Below, in pieces: positions 1-9,493 of a stretch of DNA of 64,000 nucleotides (the stretch's first letter is position 1; every line of letters begins with the position of its first letter). Source of the DNA: Thiohalocapsa sp963695445 (GTDB taxonomy: Bacteria > Pseudomonadota > Gammaproteobacteria > Chromatiales > Chromatiaceae). The notes beneath the pieces were generated by a model. It saw only the letters and a list, made by a program, of their open reading frames with translations, made no database searches and was not told where the DNA came from. Where the stretch lies: assembly GCA_963695445.1 (NCBI GenBank), contig CAVOGV010000007.1, positions 52,783 through 116,782 on the forward strand. Reading direction: 5' to 3'. Both the position numbers and the translations under genes were made by a program.

Positions 1-1281
1 TTGTACATGCGCGACTACGTGACGGCTTGGAACGATTTGTTGCAGGACATCGACATCGTGCCCCCGCGCGATATTCACCACGCGGCCGAGATTGCGCGAA
101 TCCTTGCGGATCCGGAGCAATCGCCGCTCCGGCGCTTGCTGACGGCCGCCGCGAGGCAAACCCAGCTGGATCGACGGCTCGATGAGCCCCAGGCCGGTGA
201 TGATGCGGATGCTGCAGCGTCCCCCGGCTTCCTCGCCCGCGTCGATCGTTACTTCGGCGATGGCGACAAGACAGATGCGTTGGTTGCGGAGGACGAGGCA
301 CCCGAGTCCTATGTCACGCGCCGTTTCAGTTGGCTGCATGATCTGGTGCTAGCGCCGGAGGGGCAGGCCGTTCCGATCGACAAGGCGCTTGGCCTGCTCG
401 ACCAGATGCACCTGCAGCTCAAGTCCGTTGGTGCGGCGGCGAGTTCCGGGCGCGGTGTGCTCGCCGCTGGCGAGAGCGCCGAGATCGCCGACGTGAAGCG
501 CGTGGCGGCCGAGATGCCCGAACCGGTGTCGCGCGTCATGGCGACCTTGGCGCAGGACAGCGCCGACATCGTATCGGGCGGCATGCGTGCGCAACTGAAT
601 CGGATCTGGACAGCGGAGGTCTTGCCTTTTTGTCGTGAAGCGATCCACGATCGATACCCATTCGATCGTGGCAGCTCGCGCGAGACAACCCTGCACGACT
701 TCGGCCGCCTGTTCGGACCTGACGGGCTGTTCGATGCGTTCTTCAAAGAGAACCTGTCCCAACTGGCTGATACCTCCGGCGTGCGCTGGCGTTGGCTCGG
801 TAGCGGAATTGGCATTTCCGACGATGTGCTGGCCCAATTCCAGCGTGCGACCGTGATTCGCGAGGCGTTCTTCCTCGGCGGCGGTAAGTTGCCGGCGGTG
901 GAGTTCGAGCTCGAACCCGTCTCGTTGGATGCCCGGGTGCAGCAGCTCATTCTCGATATCGGCGGGCAGATCGTCGATTATCGGCAGGGCCCGCCGACGA
1001 CACATCAGTTGAAGTGGCCGTCGCCATTGGCGCCGGGACGGGTCCGGTTGGTGTTTGTGGATGGCGCCGGCGGACGGCCAAGCGTGACCTATTCTGGTCC
1101 CTGGGCTTGGTTTCGGCTGTTAGACTCAGCCGATATGCGATCGACGCGTCAGCAAGAGCTGTTCCGGGTCGGTTTCTCTCTTGCCGGTTTCAATGCCCAG
1201 TTCGACCTGCGCGCGGTGAGTGTCCGCAACCCGTTCAAATTGAGCGAGCTAAGGGGGTTCCGATGTCCGGACCGCTTGTAG
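1..1281 (+). CDS. tssM: Type VI secretion inner-membrane protein TssM (IcmF), C-terminal part
   Basis: TssM is the large inner-membrane and periplasmic component of the T6SS membrane complex (TssJLM). Only the last 426 or so residues are inside the window; the frame is open to base 1, so the gene continues to the left. The visible part is the periplasmic C-terminal region with no membrane segment. It ends in the family-typical beta-rich tail: a W-A-W-F-R-L stretch, then NPF and a terminal FRCP near the stop. The stop codon overlaps the start of tagF, which agrees with a tssM-tagF-pppA operon. Assignment rests on the tail motif and on these neighbours. Confidence 0.9.
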   Translation: MYMRDYVTAWNDLLQDIDIVPPRDIHHAAEIARILADPEQSPLRRLLTAAARQTQLDRRLDEPQAGDDADAAASPGFLARVDRYFGDGDKTDALVAEDEAPESYVTRRFSWLHDLVLAPEGQAVPIDKALGLLDQMHLQLKSVGAAASSGRGVLAAGESAEIADVKRVAAEMPEPVSRVMATLAQDSADIVSGGMRAQLNRIWTAEVLPFCREAIHDRYPFDRGSSRETTLHDFGRLFGPDGLFDAFFKENLSQLADTSGVRWRWLGSGIGISDDVLAQFQRATVIREAFFLGGGKLPAVEFELEPVSLDARVQQLILDIGGQIVDYRQGPPTTHQLKWPSPLAPGRVRLVFVDGAGGRPSVTYSGPWAWFRLLDSADMRSTRQQELFRVGFSLAGFNAQFDLRAVSVRNPFKLSELRGFRCPDRL

Positions 1282-2036
1282 CCACGATGAGCGCCGGTGC
1301 TTCGGGTCTGTTCGGCAAGCTGCCGGGACAGGGTGATTTCCTGAGCCGACGCCTGCCGACTGAATTCCTGCAGGTCTGGGACTCCTGGTTACAGACATCG
1401 CTTGCCGAGAGCCGGGCCGCGCTTGGCGACGGCTGGCTTGATGCTTATCTCACAAGCCCGATCTGGCGGTTCGTGCTCACGCCAGGCATCGCTGGTCAAT
1501 CCGCGTGGGCCGGCTTGATGATGCCTAGCGTCGATCGGGTTGGGCGGTACTTTCCGCTCACCGTCGCCTGTCCGTTGCCCGTGGGCGTGAATCCATTTCT
1601 GGCTCTGTCCTCGGCAACGGACTGGTTCGACACGGCGCAATCGCTGATGCTCGACGCCCTGGAGGGCCTGTTGAGCCTTGACGAGATGGATGCCCGCCTG
1701 AATGAACTGGCGCCTACACAGGTTCCTTTCTCCAAGCTCTCCGACCCCGATCTGCCCGTCGTCTGTGAGACGCTCGGATGGCGTCTAGGGCTGCCCAATC
1801 CGCTGTGCGTGCCGGACGTGATGCCCGGCCTGCTGCACCGCGCCTTGACCGACGTATTTTTTGCCTACAGCCTTTGGTGGTCGGAAGGCTCCGAGCGGGT
1901 CTCGCCATCCTTGCTGGTTTGTCAGGGCTTGCCCCCCGATCCGGCATTCACAACGCTCTACACGGGCGACTGGTCCGCTGGTCGGTGGTGGAACCTCGAA
2001 GACTCGTCCGAGCAGCATCGGAGTGAAGCCGTATGA
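1263..2036 (+). CDS. tagF: T6SS-associated protein TagF (ImpM family)
   Basis: Predicted 257-residue cytoplasmic protein of the TagF/ImpM family, which in Pseudomonas represses T6SS assembly post-translationally by sequestering Fha. The N-terminus shows the family signature GLFGKLPGQGDFLSRRLP followed by the conserved W-D-x-W region and the R-x-F-P-L-T motif. I chose the ATG at 1263 because an AAGGGGG ribosome-binding sequence lies five bases upstream (1251-1257); an ATG eight codons later is possible. The gene overlaps the tssM stop and shares an ATGA overlap with pppA, so the three are probably translationally coupled. Confidence 0.9.
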   Translation: MSGPLVATMSAGASGLFGKLPGQGDFLSRRLPTEFLQVWDSWLQTSLAESRAALGDGWLDAYLTSPIWRFVLTPGIAGQSAWAGLMMPSVDRVGRYFPLTVACPLPVGVNPFLALSSATDWFDTAQSLMLDALEGLLSLDEMDARLNELAPTQVPFSKLSDPDLPVVCETLGWRLGLPNPLCVPDVMPGLLHRALTDVFFAYSLWWSEGSERVSPSLLVCQGLPPDPAFTTLYTGDWSAGRWWNLEDSSEQHRSEAV

Positions 2037-2770
2037 CTTCCACGAAGCAGAGCATGCGCTGGGTTTCAGCCGGTGCGACACACCCGGGCGTCCGCAGAAG
2101 CATGAATCAGGATGCCTTTCTCGATCGACCCGACATCGGCCTGTGGGCAGTTGCAGACGGTATGGGTGGTCACGCTTCCGGCGATCGTGCAAGCAGCCTG
2201 GTCGTCGAGGTGCTCTCGCGGCTGCCAGCCCCGGAACTGTTGGGACGGTCGGTCCGGCAGGCTGAATGCCTCATCACGGAGGCCAATCGGCGTCTGATCG
2301 ACGAGGCCGATGCGAGCGGTGAGGACATCATCGGTACCACCGTTGTCGCGTTGCTGGCGATGGGACATGCTTGCGCCCTGTTGTGGGTTGGAGACAGCCG
2401 AATGTATCGCCTGCGTGACGATCGACTCGAGCAGCTCACCCAGGACCATACGGAGGTACAACAGTGGGTCTCTGAAGGCAAGCTCTCAGCGGAGCAGGCC
2501 GAGTCGCATCCCTATTCTGGAGTGTTGTCGCGCGCGGTCGGTGCCGAAGACGCGCTGCAGGTCGACTCCGTGATCGAAACACTGATGGATGGCGACCGCT
2601 ATCTGCTTTGCAGTGACGGGTTGACCAAGGAACTGACCCACGAGCGGATTCATCAATTGCTCAGCTCCGGAGAGCCCCCGGAGGTCGTACAGGCTCTGGT
2701 CGAGAACGCCTGTGCGGCGGGCGGGCGGGACAACGTGACCGCAGTAGTGGTCGATTTCTTGAATGGGTAA
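2033..2770 (+). CDS. pppA: PP2C-type serine/threonine phosphatase PppA (T6SS regulator)
   Basis: A 245-residue PPM/PP2C phosphatase. Metal-binding motifs are all present: NQDA and DGMGGHASGDRAS near residues 25-55, GDSRMYRLRDDRL near 120, SDGLTKELTH near 200 and DNVTAVVVD at the C-terminus. In Pseudomonas, PppA removes phosphate from Fha and opposes the kinase PpkA in threonine-phosphorylation control of T6SS firing. No kinase gene is visible here; it may lie left of the window. The start overlaps the tagF stop by ATGA. A hairpin follows about 50 bases after the stop. Confidence 0.92.
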   Translation: MTSTKQSMRWVSAGATHPGVRRSMNQDAFLDRPDIGLWAVADGMGGHASGDRASSLVVEVLSRLPAPELLGRSVRQAECLITEANRRLIDEADASGEDIIGTTVVALLAMGHACALLWVGDSRMYRLRDDRLEQLTQDHTEVQQWVSEGKLSAEQAESHPYSGVLSRAVGAEDALQVDSVIETLMDGDRYLLCSDGLTKELTHERIHQLLSSGEPPEVVQALVENACAAGGRDNVTAVVVDFLNG

Positions 2771-2819
2771 TCTGATCTGGACCTAGGTCCAATAACCCGG
2801 CAACGAAAAATGCATTCGT

Positions 2820-2844
2820 TACCACATCGCCGACGAATGTGGTA
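2820..2844 (+). terminator. Inverted repeat after pppA, possible terminator
   Basis: TACCACAT and ATGTGGTA form an 8-bp perfect stem around a 9-base loop, 50 bases after the pppA stop. Only a short CTTTC follows, so an intrinsic terminator is weakly supported. A separate 12-base perfect palindrome (GGACCTAGGTCC) lies at 2779-2790, immediately after the pppA stop; it could be an operator or part of the same terminator region. Confidence 0.35.
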
Positions 2845-2936
2845 CTTTCGCCCGCAGGTTGTCGATTGTCTGCATCAGCGACGTCTGCTTGCCGGTATCG
2901 CAAAGGTTGAGTACGAATTTAGTGGAGTCGATAAAC

Positions 2937-4485
2937 ATGGTCCTATACCGCAAGGCTATCGGTTCGGGGAAGTTCGAATGCCTTTCTAATAGACCTTCAT
3001 GTTCTAAGGTTATTTCCACGATCTTTGGTCTGTCCGCGCTGTGTCTCCTTCCGCTGCAGGTTGTCGGCCAGACACTGAGCGGCAACGACTCTATCATTGA
3101 TCCTATGCCTGGGCCGATAATTCAGCCGATGCCGGAACCGATGCCCACGCCGGCTGTTCCGGACCCTGACCCTACGGCGGGTTACATCGACGCATTGTCT
3201 CAGACCACTGTGAACGGGGCGATCTTGGGCACGGCGTTGGCAGAGACCTGTGGAACCGGAGACAACGGCAGGCAAGATGCGGCTAACAATCAGCGCTTTC
3301 AGAACGATTGCGACCGTATCATCCTAGGTGCGAACACCGACGAGGGCGGGTCTGTGCAGGCCCTGACGGATATCGCGGCCGACCAAATTAGCGCGCAGAA
3401 TTCAGTCGCCGTGAGATCGGCCAGCCTGGGCGTGTCGATGATCCAGAGCCGGCTCGCGAAGCTGCGTCTTGCCGGTCAGCCCGCCACGGACCCATCCGCC
3501 TTTGCCGTTGCCTATCCATTCAGTCAACCCGGTCTCGGCCAACCGGTCACCGGCGGTGCCGCTGGCGGTGACCTGACGATGGGGCGGTTTGGCGGCTTCT
3601 TGAATGCCCGCTACATCACCGGCAACGCGGATACAACCGAGTATCAGCCGGGCTATGACTTCGACGGATGGTCCATGTTAGGCGGTATCGACTACCGCTT
3701 TCAGGACAATCTGATCGGAGGATTATCGGTCCGCTACGCCGACGGCAAGGCCGACTACGACAGCAATCGCGGCGATTTAGAGGGGGATAGCTGGGGTCTG
3801 TCACTTTACGGCTCTTACAGCATGGATAATGGGCTGTTTTGTCGATGGCCTTGTCGGCTATGCCCAAAGCGATTACGACATGAACCGTCGTATCAACTAC
3901 ACCACGGGCGAATTCGATGCAGGAGGCACTACAGTCGACGCCGCTACCGCGACGCAGGTCGCCAAATCCAGTCCCAGCGCGGACGTCTGGAATTTCAACG
4001 TTGGCGCCGGCTACACCTTTTACCGGGACGAATGGTCGATTACCCCTTCTGCGCGTCTGAATTACATAAAGAACGAGGTCGACAGCTATAGCGAGACGAT
4101 GTCTGATCCGTTCGCGGTTGGCGGCAGTATGGCATTGGCACTCGATTCGCAGACCTTTACGTCGTTTACTTCGGACCTGGGTGTTGAGGTCGCGCGGGCC
4201 ATCAGCACCAGCTCCGGTGTCTGGATTCCGCAACTCCGGATCGGCTGGGTGCATGAATTCGAGAACGGGCAGGAACAAGTGGGTGCTCGTTTTGTAAACG
4301 ACATCAACAACCAACCCCTGTTTGTCCTCACGCAGACGCCTGACAGAAACTATGCGGATTTGAGCATCGGCGTCTCCGCCCAGTTCGCAGGCGGTCGCTC
4401 GGCGTTTCTCTCCTACAACACCTTGCTCGGCTACGAGGACGTCACCTACAACGCCATCAACGCCGGCGTGCGCCTCGAGTTCTGA
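2937..4485 (+). CDS. Autotransporter-domain outer-membrane protein, single frameshift
   Basis: Two overlapping frames form one gene of about 515 residues. The first has an N-terminal signal-like segment (hydrophobic stretch VISTIFGLSALCLLPLQVVG ending near residue 45) and a short Pro-rich linker. It then runs into an autotransporter beta-barrel domain that continues in the next frame from about 3838 and ends in the outer-membrane-type terminal RLEF. The break is at a TTTT run (3837-3840); removing one T restores a continuous reading, GLFVDGLVGYAQSD. The passenger is very short, so this resembles a barrel-only protein. It interrupts the T6SS gene order between pppA and vgrG. I chose the ATG at 2937; an upstream in-frame start at 2859 exists but would put extra residues before the signal segment. 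Confidence 0.75.
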
Positions 4486-4656
4486 CGACTTACCGGCCGC
4501 GGATTCAGTGGCGGCAGCGGCCTGCCATGGATGGCGCTCGGCCCAAACCGGCGGTGCTGGCTTTCGATAGGCACGGTCCGCCCGAGGCATCGCTGGCTGC
4601 TGGAAGAAAGCCGGGGACAAATTCGGTTGAGGCGTAGCCAATGAGAATCAGTCCGC

Positions 4657-4662
4657 TATACT
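4657..4662 (+). promoter_or_regulatory. Candidate -10 element (TATACT) upstream of vgrG
   Basis: TATACT lies 30 bases before the vgrG start in the 206-base gap after the autotransporter gene. No good -35 hexamer is found at 16-18 bases; the nearest TTGAGG is 24 bases upstream. It suggests that vgrG has its own promoter rather than reading from pppA, but the support is weak. Confidence 0.3.
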
Positions 4663-4691
4663 TGCCGCAGCGTCTTGAATAGGTAGCGTAC

Positions 4692-6845
4692 ATGCCCCTG
4701 CAACAGCAGAAACGGTCGCTGTCCGTCTCTACCCCGTTGGGTGACGATGTGCTGCTGCTTCGCGGCATGACAGCCACCGAGGAGTTGGGGCGGCTGTTCG
4801 AGTACGAACTTGAACTCATCAGCGACGCGATCGACGTCAAGCACGAGGACCTGCTGGGCCAAAGTGTCACCGTTCGGCTGGATCTGTTGGACGGCAAGCA
4901 GCGCTACTTCAACGGCATCGTCAATCGCTTCTCGCAGGTGGGGTTTGACGGGGCCTTGGCCATCTACCAGGCCACGCTGGTGCCCTGGACCTGGTTCCTG
5001 ACCCGCACCGCGGATTGTCGCATCTTCCAAGAGCAGACTGTCCCGGACATCATCAAGGCCATCTTCCGCGAACACGGCTATACCGATTTCGAAGAACGCC
5101 TGAGCGGCAGCTACCGGCAGTGGGTGTACTGCGTGCAGTATCGCGAGACCGACTTCAACTTCATCAGCCGTCTGATGGAGCAAGAGGGGATGTACTACTA
5201 CTTCACCCACGAAGACGGTAAGCACAAGCTGATCCTGGCCGACAGCTATAGCGCCCACGGCCCCGCTCCGGGAGCTGACGAGATTCCCTACTATCCCCCC
5301 GATGCGACCGCGCTCCGAGAGCGGGACCACATCAGCGATTTGTCGGTCGTGCAAGCCGTGCAGCCCGGCGCTTTTGCCCATACCGATTTCGACTTCACCG
5401 CGCCGCGAAAGAGCCTGTTGGCCAAGCGCAGCAACCCCAAGTCCCACGAGCATGCCGAACTCGAGGTCTACGACTATCCCGGCGAGTATGTCGAAACCGG
5501 TGATGGTGAGTCCTATGCGCGCGTGCGCCTGGAAGAACTGCATGCCGGTTACGAGACGGTCCGCGCCGAGGGCAACGCCCGTGGTCTGGCCATGGGCCAC
5601 CTGTTCAACCTGACCAATTTCCCGCGCGACGATCAGAACCGGGAATATCTCATCGTCTCCGCCGACTACCGTCTGCAATCGGATGTGTTCGGGTCCAGTG
5701 CCGACCTACCGCAGGGCGACGTCTTCCAGTGCAGCTTGACGGCCATGGATGCCCAGACCGCCTTCCGTCCGTCCCGCACCACGCCGAAACCCGTTGTACA
5801 AGGTCCGCAGACCGCGATCGTCGTCGGCAAGGCCGGCGAGGAGATCTGGACCGACCAGTACGGCCGCGTCAAGGTGCAGTTCCACTGGGACCGCTATGGC
5901 AAGTCGGACGAGAACAGCTCCTGCTGGGTGCGGGTGTCGCATCCCTGGGCCGGCAAGAACTGGGGCGCGGTGGCCATTCCGCGCATCGGGCAGGAAGTCA
6001 TCATCGAGTTCCTCGAAGGTGACCCGGATCGGCCGATCATCACCGGACGCGTCTACAACGGCGACCAGATGCCGCCTTACGGACTGCCCGCCGGTGCCGT
6101 CGTCAGCGGCCTGAAGTCCAACAGCACCAAGGGTGGCGGCGGCTACAACGAATACGTCATGGATGACACCAAGGGCAACGAGCTCATCCGCGAGCATGGC
6201 CAGTTCGACAAGGACAGCACCATCGAGAACGATTTGCGCGAGCATGTGCTGCATGATCGTAGTCGGGATGTGACCAACAATGAGACGATCCTGATCGGCG
6301 TTGATCGTACCGAAACCGTCGGCAGCAATGAGACCACCACGATCGGTGCGAACCGCACCGAGAACGTGGGCCAAAATGAATCCGTTACCGTCGCACTGTT
6401 GCGTACCCACAACGTCGGCATCAACGACATGCTCAATGTTGGCGCTGCCAATGAGGTGACGGTCGGCGGCTTGCAGGCGATCACCGTTGGTCTGAATCGC
6501 ACCGTCAACGTCGGCATCAATCAATCCCACGGCATCGGCTCCAACCGCAGTGCGTCGGTGGGCAAGGACGATAGCTTGCAGGTCGGCAAGAATCAGTCCG
6601 AGAACGTCGGCGACAACCGCAGCGTTTCGGTCGGCAAAGACGATAGTCTCACGGTTGGCAAGAACCTGGTTATCGATGCTGGCGATTCGATCACCATCAA
6701 GACCGGCAAGGCCAGTATCACGATGAAAAAAGACGGTACCATCATGATCCAGGGTAAGGACATCACCGTGAAGGGCTCTGGTGGTATCAACGTTAAGGCC
6801 AGCAAGAACGTGGTCATAAAAGGGCAGAAGATTTTGGAGAATTGA
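4692..6845 (+). CDS. vgrG: T6SS spike protein VgrG (TssI)
   Basis: 717-residue spike protein that caps the Hcp tube and carries effectors. The N-terminal half (about 1-360) is gp27-like. It includes a typical segment near residues 155-190 (FISRLMEQEGMYYYF). An OB/gp5-like domain follows, with the highly conserved DQYGRVKVQFHWDRYG near residue 395 and SCWVRVSHPWAGKNWG. Residues about 500-660 consist of short repeats of the VGxNxx type, expected to build the gp5-like beta-helical needle. The protein ends shortly after with no extra toxin domain, so cargo must bind through the adaptor and PAAR genes that follow. It leads the module vgrG-DUF6484-DUF2169-KS-PAAR with only a few bases between genes. 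Confidence 0.97.
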   Translation: MPLQQQKRSLSVSTPLGDDVLLLRGMTATEELGRLFEYELELISDAIDVKHEDLLGQSVTVRLDLLDGKQRYFNGIVNRFSQVGFDGALAIYQATLVPWTWFLTRTADCRIFQEQTVPDIIKAIFREHGYTDFEERLSGSYRQWVYCVQYRETDFNFISRLMEQEGMYYYFTHEDGKHKLILADSYSAHGPAPGADEIPYYPPDATALRERDHISDLSVVQAVQPGAFAHTDFDFTAPRKSLLAKRSNPKSHEHAELEVYDYPGEYVETGDGESYARVRLEELHAGYETVRAEGNARGLAMGHLFNLTNFPRDDQNREYLIVSADYRLQSDVFGSSADLPQGDVFQCSLTAMDAQTAFRPSRTTPKPVVQGPQTAIVVGKAGEEIWTDQYGRVKVQFHWDRYGKSDENSSCWVRVSHPWAGKNWGAVAIPRIGQEVIIEFLEGDPDRPIITGRVYNGDQMPPYGLPAGAVVSGLKSNSTKGGGGYNEYVMDDTKGNELIREHGQFDKDSTIENDLREHVLHDRSRDVTNNETILIGVDRTETVGSNETTTIGANRTENVGQNESVTVALLRTHNVGINDMLNVGAANEVTVGGLQAITVGLNRTVNVGINQSHGIGSNRSASVGKDDSLQVGKNQSENVGDNRSVSVGKDDSLTVGKNLVIDAGDSITIKTGKASITMKKDGTIMIQGKDITVKGSGGINVKASKNVVIKGQKILEN

Positions 6846-6848
6846 CCC

Positions 6849-7337
6849 ATGGCAGTTGCTTCGACTTCCGGCCGGGTAGGCGCACCGAAAGCAGAATCGG
6901 CAAGGCCAACCGAAGGTATTCACGGTGTAGTCATCGGGGTGCTACTCGGTCTCGGTGAAGACGGCGCGCCGTTGGTGGCCTTTCCGGGAAACCCAGAGGA
7001 AGCGGCGCTGAAAGCCCGCTCGACTGCCCATCTGCAAGATAAGGACGCCGGTCGAGAGGTCGCGTTGATGTTTGAGGGCGGTGACCCGTATCTGCCTTTG
7101 GTGATCGGCGTCGTGCAGCATCCGAGATCCTTCGCCTATGCGGCTGGGGTAACATCGACGGCGGAGATCGATGGCGAACGCCTCGTGCTTTCTGCAGAGA
7201 GGGAGATCGTGCTCAAGTGCGGTAAGGCGAGCATCACGCTGACGAAAGCGGGGAAGGTGTTGATACGGGGCGACTATGTCTTGAGTCGTTCGTCCGGTGT
7301 CAATCGCCTTAAGGGCGGCGTCGTCCACATCAACTGA
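6849..7337 (+). CDS. DUF6484 domain protein of the VgrG module
   Basis: 162-residue small protein, three bases after vgrG. It matches what I know of DUF6484: an N-terminal GVVIGVLLGLGEDGAPLVAF segment, a PGNP motif, then GREVALMFEGGDPYLPLVIG, followed by a VgrG-needle-like tail (ERLVLSAEREIVLKCGKASI and a KVLIRGDYV strand). The tail resembles the end of VgrG, so it may extend or cap the spike. Its precise role is not established; assignment to T6SS spike assembly rests on position and tail similarity. Confidence 0.8.
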   Translation: MAVASTSGRVGAPKAESARPTEGIHGVVIGVLLGLGEDGAPLVAFPGNPEEAALKARSTAHLQDKDAGREVALMFEGGDPYLPLVIGVVQHPRSFAYAAGVTSTAEIDGERLVLSAEREIVLKCGKASITLTKAGKVLIRGDYVLSRSSGVNRLKGGVVHIN

Positions 7338-7340
7338 TCT

Positions 7341-8402
7341 ATGTGGGTCGTCGACAACCAAACGCCTTTTGCTGCCGAGCGTGCCTGGGTCCGAGACCGG
7401 AACGGCGCCGAAGTCTGGTTGGTTGCGATTCGGGCAACGTTCGATATTCTGCCTGATGGTTCGACGATCGCTGCCACGCAACAGGAACCCGTGGTGTTGG
7501 CGCCGGAATTCTCAGGCGACCCACTTGCGTCAGGGCTGCTGAACGACACAGACCTGCCGCATCTCAAGCATGCGACGGATGTCCTCGTAACTGGCCAGGC
7601 CTACGCTCCAACTGGCAAGCCCGTGACGCGCATGCAGGTCGGTATGCAACTCGGCAGCCTTAAGAAGGTCCTTCAGGTGACCGGTGACCGCTATTGGCAA
7701 GCCTCATCGACCCGAGGTGTAGAAGTCAGCAAACCTAAGCCGTTCGTAGCCATGCCTATCGTGTATGAACGGGCATTCGGTGGTCGTGATCTTAGCGGTG
7801 ACAATCCGAGTCTGCATGACTGGGACGTGCGGAATCCAGCGGGCTGTGGCTTTGCCCGCGAGGCCGAACACTTGATCGGTACGCCGGTCCCAAATATCGA
7901 ACACCCATCAGAGCCGCTGACCGACTGGGCACAGCGACCGCCGATCGCCGGTCTCGGGCCAATCGCCGGCCACTGGAAGCCGCGGACGAACTACATCGGT
8001 ACCTATGACGAGGCCTGGCAGAAAAAGCGGCTGCCTTTGCTGCCGACCGACTTCGACGAACGCTTCTACCAGTGCGCTCCGGAGGATCAGCAGATACCAG
8101 GATTCTTGAGGGGTGGCGAGCAGGTCGTACTGAGCAACCTCACCCCCGGTGGCCATCTCGGGTTCAAGTTGCCCCGGCTGTCGTTGGCATTTACGACCTA
8201 CTTCGACGATGGCACATCGGTCGACCATCGCTCCGCGATCCATACCGTCCACATCAAGCCGGATTTGATGCAAGTCGTGGTTGTCTGGCATACGCATCTC
8301 GAATGTCACCACAAGGTGCTAAAGCTTAACCGTACGCGTGTCCGGTTGAAGGAGCGGATCTTGGTTCCGCAGGATAATCGCGCACTTGAGCCGGTGGACT
8401 AG
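7341..8402 (+). CDS. DUF2169 family T6SS effector-loading adaptor
   Basis: 353-residue protein beginning MWVVDNQTPFAAERAWVRD and containing the DUF2169 hallmarks: the VLVTGQAYAP strand near residue 80, ERAFGG near 130, NP-GCGF near 170, and W-x-PR near 215. Members of this family load effectors onto VgrG together with PAAR-like proteins, as described for Agrobacterium. Start is an ATG four bases after the previous stop. The next three genes complete the delivery cassette. The protein is presumably cytoplasmic and no signal peptide is visible. Confidence 0.88.
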   Translation: MWVVDNQTPFAAERAWVRDRNGAEVWLVAIRATFDILPDGSTIAATQQEPVVLAPEFSGDPLASGLLNDTDLPHLKHATDVLVTGQAYAPTGKPVTRMQVGMQLGSLKKVLQVTGDRYWQASSTRGVEVSKPKPFVAMPIVYERAFGGRDLSGDNPSLHDWDVRNPAGCGFAREAEHLIGTPVPNIEHPSEPLTDWAQRPPIAGLGPIAGHWKPRTNYIGTYDEAWQKKRLPLLPTDFDERFYQCAPEDQQIPGFLRGGEQVVLSNLTPGGHLGFKLPRLSLAFTTYFDDGTSVDHRSAIHTVHIKPDLMQVVVVWHTHLECHHKVLKLNRTRVRLKERILVPQDNRALEPVD

Positions 8403-8419
8403 GGACCGGGTCGGGAGCA

Positions 8420-9493
8420 ATGCGCCAACCGTCAAACGAAATCTGCGTGGTTGGGATCGGCTGTTGTACCGCCGTCGGTAACGACGCTCCTTCCACGGCG
8501 GCGGCAGTAAGGGCTGGAGTCGCCGGATTCGCGGAGCACCCCTTCATGATCAGCCAGGACGGTGAGCCATACATCCTGGCAATGGCGCCTGCGGTCGATC
8601 CCGCGGTGATTGGTACGCAGAGATTCATTGAGTTGGCCGTCTGTGCAGCCAGCGAGGCCTGTAGATCTATCGAAGAATTGAAGATTGCGGGGCTGCGTTT
8701 GGCGGTTCTCGTCGGATTGCCCGAGTACAGGCCTGGTGTTGATGAGAAGCTCGAAACGGCAATTGCAGATGCGCTTACTGGGAGTTTAGGGTCAGTGCTT
8801 GAAGTCGGCGGCGTCAAGACAGCCACAAAGGGCCACGCCGCTGGACTCATGGCGATCGAATCCTCAGTCAATCTGCTGGGCAGTGGCAAGGCCGAGTTTT
8901 GTCTGGCCGGTGGAGTGGACAGTTATATCGACCCGGACACGCTGGACTGGGTCGAGGACAACGAGCAGTTGCATAAGCCAGACAACGCGTGGGGATTCAT
9001 TCCGGGTGAGGCGGCGGCGTTCTGCCTGCTCTGCACCGAGGCAACCGCAAACCGCTATCGCCTGCCTGTTGGTTTGCGGCTGATTTCCATCGCGACGGCG
9101 ATCGAGCGAAACCGAATCAAGACAGAGACGGTCTGCATCGGCGAGGGCCTAACGGAGGCGGTGAATACCGTATTGCAGCAGTTGCCCCAGGATAAGCCAA
9201 TCGAATTCACATACTGCGATCAGAATGGCGAGGCTTATCGTGCCGACGAGTTTGGCTTCATGCTTGCGCGGTTGTCCGATCGGTTTCTGAGTACCGATGC
9301 CTATGCGGCGCCCGCTGACTGCTGGGGGGATGTTGGCGCTGCCTCGGGTCCATTGTTTGTCGCCTTGCATGCTGCCGCCGTGCAGAAGGGTTATCTGGGC
9401 GGTGAGCTCAGCCTGTTGTGGACAAGCTCCGAGGGAGGCGAGCGCAGTGCGGCGGTGATCAGCGCTTCCAGCGTCGGCTGGGAGGTGAATTGA
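8420..9493 (+). CDS. Beta-ketoacyl-synthase-like protein lacking the active-site Cys
   Basis: 357-residue thiolase-fold protein. The KS N-terminal pattern is visible: ICVVGIGCCTAVG at the N-terminus, KTATKGHAAGLMAIESSVNL near residues 133-152, and FCLAGGVDS at about 160. In alignment by eye with FabF (TACTSG...AGGAE), the catalytic Cys position is occupied by His139 (TKGHAAG). The C-terminal half ends with a recognisable GDVGAASGPL-type region. KS-like genes are commonly found between DUF2169 and PAAR-like genes in T6SS spike clusters; the role is unknown. The start at 8420 has GGGAG seven bases before it. It overlaps the next start by one base (TGATG). Confidence 0.8.
   Translation: MRQPSNEICVVGIGCCTAVGNDAPSTAAAVRAGVAGFAEHPFMISQDGEPYILAMAPAVDPAVIGTQRFIELAVCAASEACRSIEELKIAGLRLAVLVGLPEYRPGVDEKLETAIADALTGSLGSVLEVGGVKTATKGHAAGLMAIESSVNLLGSGKAEFCLAGGVDSYIDPDTLDWVEDNEQLHKPDNAWGFIPGEAAAFCLLCTEATANRYRLPVGLRLISIATAIERNRIKTETVCIGEGLTEAVNTVLQQLPQDKPIEFTYCDQNGEAYRADEFGFMLARLSDRFLSTDAYAAPADCWGDVGAASGPLFVALHAAAVQKGYLGGELSLLWTSSEGGERSAAVISASSVGWEVN

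Noticed and set aside
3616..4641. 341-residue minus-strand ORF opposite the autotransporter gene
   Set aside because: No protein features, and it runs antisense to the two barrel frames, which carry a convincing autotransporter domain.
5706..6923. Long minus-strand ORF opposite vgrG (405 residues)
   Set aside because: It is the antisense shadow of the well-supported vgrG frame; its repetitive content mirrors the VgrG needle repeats.
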